Positions 1 through 5,700 of a stretch of DNA of 15,270 bases are shown here, piece after piece. The translations under genes were made by a program, and so were the position numbers. The stretch spans positions 1 to 15,270 of the forward strand of contig JAEZBR010000021.1 in the NCBI GenBank assembly GCA_023426935.1. Reading direction: 5' to 3'. Below the pieces are notes generated by a model that did no database searches, was not told the DNA's origin, and saw only the letters and a program-made list of their open reading frames with translations. The DNA comes from Bacillota bacterium (GTDB lineage Bacteria; Bacillota_I; Bacilli_A; Erysipelotrichales; Erysipelotrichaceae). Each line of letters starts with the position of its first letter. Position 1 is the first letter of the stretch.

Positions 1-25
1 TAAAAGAAATCAGAGGGGGATGTTT

Positions 26-316
26 ATGACTTATAAGGACAAGGAAGATATTCTAAAGTATGTCTTTAAGAATTATCCGCTGATCAAGGATTATTACCTG
101 AAAGAAACCGAAATCGATTATGGAACTAAACCCAGTTTAAATACCTTGATCAATCGCTCTTTAAGAAGAATCTCAAAAGAATCGCGGCGGATTATCACAA
201 AAGAATATGTTGAAGGAGCGGATGAAGATTGGTGGTACGAATATTACAGCCGGTCTTCCTACTACCGTTTGAAGAATAAAGCCCTGGATGAGTTTATTAA
301 CCAGCTAAACGGTTAA
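26..316 (+). CDS. Small HTH-like protein of MG284/ArpU type
   Basis: The protein is about 96 residues, charged and probably helical, with no signal peptide or membrane segment. Its C-terminal part (WWYEYYSRSSYYRLKNKAL) resembles the end of MG284/MPN403-type proteins and of ArpU/sigma-region-4-like regulators, where a Tyr/Ser/Arg-rich turn precedes a recognition-like helix. That resemblance is from memory of the families, so the function (DNA binding or regulation) is inference. An in-frame ATG lies at 20, but the GAGGGGG ribosome site at 13-19 abuts it and sits 6 nt before the ATG at 26, so the later start is preferred. Bases 1-3 (TAA) could be the stop of an upstream gene. The next gene is over 300 bases away, so this one probably ends its own transcript. 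Confidence 0.7.
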   Translation: MTYKDKEDILKYVFKNYPLIKDYYLKETEIDYGTKPSLNTLINRSLRRISKESRRIITKEYVEGADEDWWYEYYSRSSYYRLKNKALDEFINQLNG

Positions 317-630
317 ATCTAACATTTTTACTTACTTTGATATCGTAGCTAAGCAAAAAGGTAATTGAGCGGTTTTGTTGTTTTTAACCTGAGTTGAAAA
401 TCGTAGTCTAGATAACGTTCAATAGTTTTTCGCTTAATTGGCAGGTGACGGTTTCGGTAGGGGAATGGCGTTAAGGTTTCTAGGAACTGGGATTGCCGAA
501 ACAATTATCGGCTTTGTCGGTGACTTTAAGCCCGATATTAGAAAATCAGGCCATGCAGGTTTAGGGAAAAAGACGATTGTATAAATGAGGTAATAATGTT
601 AATATTTTAACTAAGAGGTGGAAACGTCAG
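317..630 (+). other. Gene-poor stretch with a 39-codon ORF
   Basis: This 314-base gap holds no recognised gene. In its left part CAAAA (354-358) could pair with TTTTG (373-377) ahead of a short T-run, a weak terminator candidate for the first gene. An open frame from ATG 465 to TAA 582-584 gives 39 codons (begins MALRFLGTG, ends GLGKKTIV). In the same frame it can be read back to 438 without a stop. Its codons (TTA, ATC, GGC, GTC, GCG) look like those of real neighbouring genes, but no ribosome site precedes it and I recognise no family. It could be a small protein, the remnant of a larger gene, or chance. The right end carries the acpP promoter region. Confidence 0.35.
597..605 (+). promoter_or_regulatory. 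Putative acpP-ptsI promoter (extended -10)
   Basis: TGTTAATAT is an extended -10 (TG, one base, TAATAT at 600-605). A weak -35-like TTGTAT at 577-582 lies 17 nt upstream. It is overlapped by the inverted repeat GTTAA-TATT-TTAAC at 598-611, which could be an operator. It does not match the FapR consensus as I remember it. The predicted transcript start is near 612, giving a short leader that contains the ribosome site AGAGGTGG (614-621). The same TGTTAATAT occurs before the lipoprotein gene at 7853. Confidence 0.45.
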
Positions 631-879
631 ATGGATAATTACGAACTATTAAAGAAGCTTTTAACTGAAAAAGTCAAGCATCCTGAAAACATTACATTAG
701 AGGCTACCATGAAGGATCTGGGAATCGATTCTTTAGATTTAGTCGACATTATGCTCGAGGCAGAAAGTCAATTGAATATTACTTTTGAAGATGATGAACT
801 TTTAGATTTAAAAACGGTTAGTGATGCCGTTAATTTATTGAATGCGAAAACGGGGAAGAAAGAGGAAAAATCATGTTAA
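631..879 (+). CDS. acpP: Acyl carrier protein
   Basis: An 82-residue acidic protein of normal ACP length. The phosphopantetheine attachment motif is GIDSLDLVDIM, with Ser34 the residue modified by holo-ACP synthase. The four-helix ACP pattern is complete, including the helix-III region (DDELLDLKTVSDAV). ACP carries growing acyl chains in fatty acid synthesis and delivers them to glycerolipid acylation in the cytoplasm. The usual ACP neighbours (plsX, fabD, fabG, rnc) are absent; instead its last 7 bases overlap ptsI. The C-terminal tail (KTGKKEEKSC) is longer than usual and ends in Cys, perhaps because it doubles as the ribosome-binding region of ptsI. A good SD (614-621) lies 9 nt before the ATG. 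Confidence 0.95.
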   Translation: MDNYELLKKLLTEKVKHPENITLEATMKDLGIDSLDLVDIMLEAESQLNITFEDDELLDLKTVSDAVNLLNAKTGKKEEKSC

Positions 880-2582
880 AAGGAATTGCGGCTAGTAGTG
901 GAATTGCGATTGCGAAGGCGTATAAATTAGTTACGCCGGAACTTAAAGTTAATAATGAGAAAGTAAGCGATGCCAAAGCGGAAGTTGAAAAGTTGGCAAC
1001 CGCTTTAGCGAAAACGACCGAGGATATCGAAGCAATCAAGCAGCGGGCAACTAAGGCCGGCAAATTAAAAGCGGAAGAGATTGAGATTTTCGAAGCCCAT
1101 CTGATGATGGCGAATGATCCGGAATTAAAGAGTCAGATCGTTAATTTAATTAACTCCGAGAATGAGAATGCGGTCAAGGCTACCGATACCGTGGCTAAGC
1201 AGATGATCACGATGTTTGAAGGTATGGACAATGAGTATTTCAAAGCTCGGGCAATCGATGTCAAAGATGTTACTTATCGGTTGATGGCGAATCTATTAGG
1301 GGTTAAAGTTCCGGATTTAGGAATGGTGGATGAAGATTCTATTATTGTAGCGGAAGACTTAACTCCTTCCGATACGGCACAGCTGAATCATTTCGCCAAA
1401 GGATTTGCGACCCAGCTAGGCGGCCGAACTTCCCATAGTGCGATTATGGCTAGATCTTTGGAGATTCCGGCGGTAGTCGGAACGGTCGGTTTATTAGACA
1501 GTGTCAAGAGTGGCGACTTAATTATTCTGGATGCATTAAAAGGTGAAATCTATATTAATCCGGAAGCGAAAGAAGTTAAAGAATATGAACAGAAAGAAAA
1601 AGAATATGCTCAATATCGGGCTGATTTAAAAGTCTTAAAAGACAAACCGAGTATTACGACCGATGGTCATAAAGTTGACATTGTCGGAAATATCGGAACC
1701 CCGAAAGATGCGGATGGCGTTCTCAATAATGGTGGTGAAGGAGTAGGCTTATATCGGACTGAGTTCCTTTATATGGATTCCCAACAGTTACCAACCGAGG
1801 ATGAACAATTCGAAGCTTATAAGGAAGTCTTGGAGAAGATGGCACCCAATCCGGTCGTGGTTAGAACCTTAGATATCGGTGGCGATAAGAAGTTATCTTA
1901 TTTACCGATGGATCCGGAATTGAATCCCTTCTTAGGTTACCGGGCGATTAGACTATGTCTGGATCGTCAAGATATCTTCAGAACCCAACTTAGAGCTTTA
2001 ATCAGAGCGAGTTCTTATGGGAGCTTAAGAATAATGTTCCCGATGATTGCGACAATCAATGAGTTCAATCAAGCTAAAGCATTATATGAAGAAGAAAAAG
2101 CCAACTTGATTAAGGAAGGCGTTAAAGTTGCGGATAAGATTGAAGTCGGTATGATGGTCGAGATTCCGGCCAGTGCGATTTTAGCTGATCAGTTCGCGAA
2201 AGTCGCCGATTTCTTCTCAATCGGAACCAATGACTTGATCCAATACAGCATGGCTGCGGATCGGGGAAGTCAGAAAGTAAGTTATCTATATCAGCCGTTG
2301 AATCCTTCGATCTTAAGGTTAGTAAAACTGGCAATCGACGGTGCCCATTCCCAAGGTAAATGGTGTGGAATGTGCGGCGAGATGGCTGGCGATCCCATCA
2401 GTGCTCCGGTTTTATTGGGACTAGGATTGGATGAATTCTCCATGTCCGCTTCCAGTATCTTACCGGCACGAAAGATGATCAATTCCTTAAGCTTCAAGGA
2501 AATGGAAGAAGTTGCGAAGAAAGCCTTAGCTTTATCCACGATGGAAGAAGTCAAGAGCTTAGTCGAGAAATATCTGAAGTAA
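873..2582 (+). CDS. ptsI: PTS enzyme I (PEP-protein phosphotransferase)
   Basis: Enzyme I takes phosphate from phosphoenolpyruvate onto a histidine and passes it to HPr, the first step of PTS sugar uptake in the cytoplasm. At 569 residues it has full family length. The HPr-binding N-domain spans about 1-140. The phosphohistidine motif GGRTSHSAIMARSLEIPAV has active His188. The C-terminal PEP-binding barrel (about 260-569) shows GVGLYRTEF (Arg295), VRTLDIGGDK (Arg331), Glu430 and Asp454 as likely Mg ligands, and GMCGEMAGDP with the catalytic Cys501. It is too short for PEP synthase or PPDK. The start ATG at 873 overlaps the acpP stop by 7 nt, with SD AGAGG at 861-865 inside acpP, so the two are probably translationally coupled. 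No HPr or EII gene is in the window. Confidence 0.97.
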   Translation: MLKGIAASSGIAIAKAYKLVTPELKVNNEKVSDAKAEVEKLATALAKTTEDIEAIKQRATKAGKLKAEEIEIFEAHLMMANDPELKSQIVNLINSENENAVKATDTVAKQMITMFEGMDNEYFKARAIDVKDVTYRLMANLLGVKVPDLGMVDEDSIIVAEDLTPSDTAQLNHFAKGFATQLGGRTSHSAIMARSLEIPAVVGTVGLLDSVKSGDLIILDALKGEIYINPEAKEVKEYEQKEKEYAQYRADLKVLKDKPSITTDGHKVDIVGNIGTPKDADGVLNNGGEGVGLYRTEFLYMDSQQLPTEDEQFEAYKEVLEKMAPNPVVVRTLDIGGDKKLSYLPMDPELNPFLGYRAIRLCLDRQDIFRTQLRALIRASSYGSLRIMFPMIATINEFNQAKALYEEEKANLIKEGVKVADKIEVGMMVEIPASAILADQFAKVADFFSIGTNDLIQYSMAADRGSQKVSYLYQPLNPSILRLVKLAIDGAHSQGKWCGMCGEMAGDPISAPVLLGLGLDEFSMSASSILPARKMINSLSFKEMEEVAKKALALSTMEEVKSLVEKYLK

Positions 2583-2588
2583 AAAAAG

Positions 2589-2620
2589 AAGGATCAGCCT
2601 CTAAACGGTTGATCCTTTTA
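2589..2620. terminator. Bidirectional terminator between convergent genes
   Basis: AAGGATCA (2589-2596) pairs with TGATCCTT (2610-2617). An A-run lies upstream and a T-rich tail follows, so the hairpin has a U-tract on either strand. It serves ptsI on the + strand and the 2618-4489 gene on the - strand, whose stop codon lies at the edge of the T-tail. Confidence 0.85.
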
Positions 2621-4489
2621 TTGTGATTTTAAGGTAAAGCTCATCTGAATCGGATTATGATTGGAATAACGATAGCGGGTATCGACGATCGTACTGGTTG
2701 CGGTAAGGTTGTCGGAAACGAAGAACCCGTCCGAAGTATATTCCAAACTATGACCTTGTTCATAAGCTTCATTGGCGACCCGGTAACTGGCTTGAGTTCT
2801 ATAGTTGTCCGGAATGACTAAGTCGAAGTTTTCACCCAGAGAAGTATTCGATACTTCAATGAGATCCGAGTCTTGTTTATACTCACCGTTAAACCGGTTT
2901 ATCGAGTAAGCGATATCGGCTTTGAAATCACCGCCGACGATGACATAGTTGCCTTTGTCATATTCCGCTTGCGCTAAAGCTAACACGGTATCGAATTGTT
3001 TCTGCCAGCTTTTACCGGAGTATTCCGATAGGTCAACATTCATTAAGACTAACTCATGATCGCTGCGCGAGATTGGTAGGTAACATAAGGAGATTCCGGC
3101 ATCTTTCGCTCCGAACTTGCTAATGAAATTCTCGGAGATAGGAAGCTGTTTACGAATAACGGAAGTCACTTTATACTTACTGATGGTATAGGTGCCGCTA
3201 TTGACAATGCCAACGGGTTTAGCCGGTGGCCAGAATTGGTACATGGTCTGATAATTGGCGGAATAGATCTTCGAATAACGCCGTAAATCCAGACCGATCA
3301 ATTCAACTTCATCGAGTTTATGACTTCTGGTCGCCGCATAGTCAACACTTTGTAATAAGTACAGATCGGGATCCAATGCTTTGACATACCTTACGGCACC
3401 CGAGACATTATCATTAATAGTCTGTAAATCTGAGGTGAAGTGACCACCGGTAATCTTCTTACCATTTAGATCGGTTGCGGTATAATATTGACTGCTGAAA
3501 TCGGAACTATAGATTCCCGAAGAAATATTGTAACTGACAATCTTGTATTCCTCATTGAGACGCAGATACCAAGTCCGATTACGATCGACTTTTAGTTTCG
3601 TATCTTCCTCAATCCGATTATAACTATATTGGAGAAAACCGAGATAAGAGAGTGAAGAAACGCAACATAGTACTAGCGCTAAAGTGACAAAGCCGATAAC
3701 CCCGTTACGTAGGCTTCTTAGATAAGAATGCGATACGGTAGGAGTCTTTTCTTCTTGCGGAAGGGTAATGATTGTCGGCTTAAGCGCTTCGGCTTCTTTA
3801 GCCAGTTTAGCTTTCTTTTTATGCGGTTTATTGAACAGCAATCCTAAGTTATAGAAGCGACATTTTAACCAAGTTAGGAAAGGAGCGAAGATACTTTCTT
3901 TTTCCGGTTCTTCCACAGTCTCGATTTTTTCAACTTCGACCTTAAGATTCGCTTTCTGATTATGTGGCTTGATTAACCAGAGATTGAAATTTTTAAACCG
4001 GCAGGATAACCAATGCCAGAAACGGACCAAAGCTTCTTTTATGAAATCGATGGTCGGCTTAATTGCCGAATTCAGTTTCGTTAAACTTAAGACAAAATTA
4101 TGGCTAAAGACTTTGCATTTACTTTTTAATGAATTCCAGATCTTTTGGTCGTTATTCTTTAACGATCCTCGATTAGCTCGGTTTGTTTTAACTTCTTGAC
4201 GCCAAGCGCTAAATTTGGTTTTGATTCGCGAAATTAAACTTGGTTTAGTTTGATTAGCCTTTTTAGCTTTGACTTGTTGAGTCCAAGAGTTAATTTTAGT
4301 TCTGATTTGCGCAATAAAACTAGGCTTCGGTTCTGGTTTCTGAATCAGATGTTTTTCCAGGTTATGAAGCTTAATTTTAGGTTTTCTTTTCTTGACCTTC
4401 TTGGTCTTAGCCTTTTTAACTTTAGGCTTAGCGGATATTTTTGAATCGGTAGTTTCTTTACGCGTGGTTTTTTTTGAAGTTTTTGGCAT
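2618..4489 (-). CDS. Membrane-anchored EEP-fold protein, likely catalytically degenerate
   Basis: A 623-residue protein in three parts. Residues 1-260 are very Lys/Arg-rich and probably cytoplasmic, with two pairs of internal repeats (57-81 with 83-107; 157-190 with 204-237). A single membrane segment lies at about 263-287. Residues 315-623 form an extracellular endonuclease/exonuclease/phosphatase-like domain: VSYNIS (Asn321), DLYLLQSVD, NVDLSEY, GGDFK, YTSDGFF and SNHNP. In active family members these sites read LQEVD, N-x-H, GDxN and SDH. Here they are Ser381, Asp486, Lys523 and Asn610, so four key positions are changed while Asn321, Asp521 and His611 remain. It is therefore probably a pseudoenzyme or binding protein, though an altered chemistry cannot be excluded. 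It starts 2 nt after the tagD stop with no clear SD, implying coupled translation. A role at the cell surface, tied to glycerol-phosphate polymers, is inference. Confidence 0.85.
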   Translation of the reverse strand: MPKTSKKTTRKETTDSKISAKPKVKKAKTKKVKKRKPKIKLHNLEKHLIQKPEPKPSFIAQIRTKINSWTQQVKAKKANQTKPSLISRIKTKFSAWRQEVKTNRANRGSLKNNDQKIWNSLKSKCKVFSHNFVLSLTKLNSAIKPTIDFIKEALVRFWHWLSCRFKNFNLWLIKPHNQKANLKVEVEKIETVEEPEKESIFAPFLTWLKCRFYNLGLLFNKPHKKKAKLAKEAEALKPTIITLPQEEKTPTVSHSYLRSLRNGVIGFVTLALVLCCVSSLSYLGFLQYSYNRIEEDTKLKVDRNRTWYLRLNEEYKIVSYNISSGIYSSDFSSQYYTATDLNGKKITGGHFTSDLQTINDNVSGAVRYVKALDPDLYLLQSVDYAATRSHKLDEVELIGLDLRRYSKIYSANYQTMYQFWPPAKPVGIVNSGTYTISKYKVTSVIRKQLPISENFISKFGAKDAGISLCYLPISRSDHELVLMNVDLSEYSGKSWQKQFDTVLALAQAEYDKGNYVIVGGDFKADIAYSINRFNGEYKQDSDLIEVSNTSLGENFDLVIPDNYRTQASYRVANEAYEQGHSLEYTSDGFFVSDNLTATSTIVDTRYRYSNHNPIQMSFTLKSQ

Positions 4490-4491
4490 GT

Positions 4492-4884
4492 TTATTTCGT
4501 GCTTCGAACCGTTTCCTTGATACTGGTCGAAGAAATACGCTTAGTGCGCGGTAAGTAGACTACTTCGCAATAAGGCTTAAGGAAGTCAAATTTACCTTTC
4601 CAGTCATCACCCATGACAAAGACATCAATCTGATATTTCTGCACATCTTTTATTTTCTGATCCCAGGATCTTTCCGGGATAACTTTATCGACATAACGGA
4701 TCGCTTCCACAACTTCCTTACGTTCGGCATAAGCTAGAATGGCTTTTTTACCTTTACCCACATTAAAAGCGTCGGTAGAAACGCCAACAATTAGATAATC
4801 GCCAAGGGCTTTAGCTCTTTTTAGTAGGCGAATATGACCTTCATGCAGTAAGTCAAAGGTGCCGTAAGTGAGTACTTTTCTCAT
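4492..4884 (-). CDS. tagD: Glycerol-3-phosphate cytidylyltransferase
   Basis: A 130-residue nucleotidyltransferase of normal TagD length. It converts CTP and sn-glycerol-3-phosphate into CDP-glycerol, the donor for teichoic-acid-type glycerol-phosphate polymers, in the cytoplasm. Motifs are GTFDLLHEGH (the HxGH nucleotide-binding site, His14 and His17), the AERK segment around Arg55, MGDDW at 91-95 and RTKRISSTSIK at 113-123, which corresponds to the family's RTEGISTT loop with some substitutions. No glycerophosphotransferase (tagB/tagF type) is nearby; the only partner is the EEP-like membrane protein downstream. No Shine-Dalgarno is seen before the ATG, and a -10 hexamer ends only 7 nt upstream, so the mRNA may be leaderless. 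Confidence 0.92.
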   Translation of the reverse strand: MRKVLTYGTFDLLHEGHIRLLKRAKALGDYLIVGVSTDAFNVGKGKKAILAYAERKEVVEAIRYVDKVIPERSWDQKIKDVQKYQIDVFVMGDDWKGKFDFLKPYCEVVYLPRTKRISSTSIKETVRSTK

Positions 4885-4891
4885 TGGGAAA

Positions 4892-4920
4892 AGTATACAC
4901 GATAATTGGCGTGGCTACAA
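4892..4920 (-). promoter_or_regulatory. Putative tagD promoter giving a leaderless mRNA
   Basis: Reading the - strand, TTGTAG (4920-4915) and TATACT (4897-4892) are separated by exactly 17 nt. Only 7 nt separate the -10 from the ATG at 4884, so transcription should begin at or next to the start codon. The -35 matches the consensus at three positions only; the -10 matches five of six. Confidence 0.5.
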
Positions 4921-4936
4921 CCTTCTAGGAGGCTGT

Positions 4937-4974
4937 TTGTTAAATTGTAAACAAGTAAATAATTGTGCTATATT
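4937..4974 (+). promoter_or_regulatory. Putative promoter and operator of the ABC-rpiB operon
   Basis: TTGTAA (4945-4950) lies 18 nt before an extended -10, TGCTATATT (4966-4974). An 18-bp imperfect palindrome at 4937-4954 (TTGTT arm and AACAA arm, six of nine pairs matched) covers the -35, as a repressor site would. No known regulator consensus is recognised. SD GAGGT (4986-4990) lies 5 nt before the ATG at 4996. Confidence 0.5.
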
Positions 4975-4995
4975 ATACATCGTGTGAGGTAAACT

Positions 4996-5700
4996 ATGTT
5001 AAAAATCACGGGGTTGCATAAAAGCTATGGTGAAAAGGAAGTAATTCATGGAATCGACATCGCCGTTGAACCGGGCGAGATCTTTGGTTTTATCGGACCT
5101 AACGGCTCGGGAAAAACGACGACAATTAAATGTATGGTGGGAATTTTACCGTTTGACAAGGGACAGATTATCGTCAATGGTCACGATATCGCTGCCGATC
5201 CGTTGGCTGTCAAACGTTCTTTAGCTTATCTGCCGGATAATCCGGATCTCTATGAGAACTTGACCGGATTACAGTTTTTAAATTTCGTGGCTGATATTTT
5301 TGGGATTGACAGTCAGGTACGAACGGAAAAAATCGGACAACTGGCGAAAGAATTCGAAATCTATGGTTCATTGGGTGATCAGATTTCCGCTTATTCACAC
5401 GGCATGAAGCAAAAATTAGCGATCGTCAGCGCTTTGATGCATGACCCGAAATTGTTAGTCTTGGATGAACCGTTTGTCGGGTTGGATCCTAAGGCAGCCT
5501 TTACTTTAAAAGAAAAAATGAAACAGCTATGTGCGAATGGTTCCTCCGTTTTCTTCTCTTCCCATGTTTTGGAAGTAGTCGAGAAACTTTGTGACCACGT
5601 GGGAATCTTAGTAAATGGTAAATTAGAAAAATATGGAGCAACGGAAGAAATAATCAAGGATCAGTCTTTGGAACAGGTCTTCCTGGAATTGGATAAATGA
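4996..5700 (+). CDS. ABC transporter ATP-binding protein
   Basis: A 234-residue single nucleotide-binding domain that powers the permease encoded next. Walker A is GPNGSGKT (34-41), the signature is YSHGMKQK (from 133), Walker B is LLVLDEP with Asp157 and catalytic Glu158, followed by a GLDP D-loop, and the switch His is His190 (FFSSH). The Q-loop region reads YLPDNPDLYENLT, with Asp where Gln is common, a form I associate with ABC-2-type exporter ATPases. This suggests export or membrane processing rather than substrate-binding-protein-dependent import; no solute-binding protein is nearby. The stop overlaps the permease start (ATGA, 5697-5700). Substrate unknown. Confidence 0.93.
   Translation: MLKITGLHKSYGEKEVIHGIDIAVEPGEIFGFIGPNGSGKTTTIKCMVGILPFDKGQIIVNGHDIAADPLAVKRSLAYLPDNPDLYENLTGLQFLNFVADIFGIDSQVRTEKIGQLAKEFEIYGSLGDQISAYSHGMKQKLAIVSALMHDPKLLVLDEPFVGLDPKAAFTLKEKMKQLCANGSSVFFSSHVLEVVEKLCDHVGILVNGKLEKYGATEEIIKDQSLEQVFLELDK

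Noticed and set aside
20..25. ATG at 20 as start of the first gene
   Set aside because: The purine-rich ribosome site at 13-19 directly abuts it; the in-frame ATG at 26 has proper spacing.
430..560. Riboswitch or other structured leader (the GGCAGGTGACGG and GGTAGGGG stretches suggested fluoride or c-di-GMP types)
   Set aside because: The conserved cores of those riboswitches could not be matched, and no terminator or SD-sequestering helix follows before acpP.
830..1063. Minus-strand ORFs within ptsI, acpP, the ABC genes and rpiB
   Set aside because: They are antisense shadows of well-supported genes, with no ribosome sites and low-complexity or improbable protein sequences.
3969..4444. Plus-strand ORFs opposite the N-terminal half of the EEP-like gene
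   Set aside because: The Phe/Leu-rich products are what antisense reading of Lys/Arg-rich codons produces; no promoter or ribosome site supports them.
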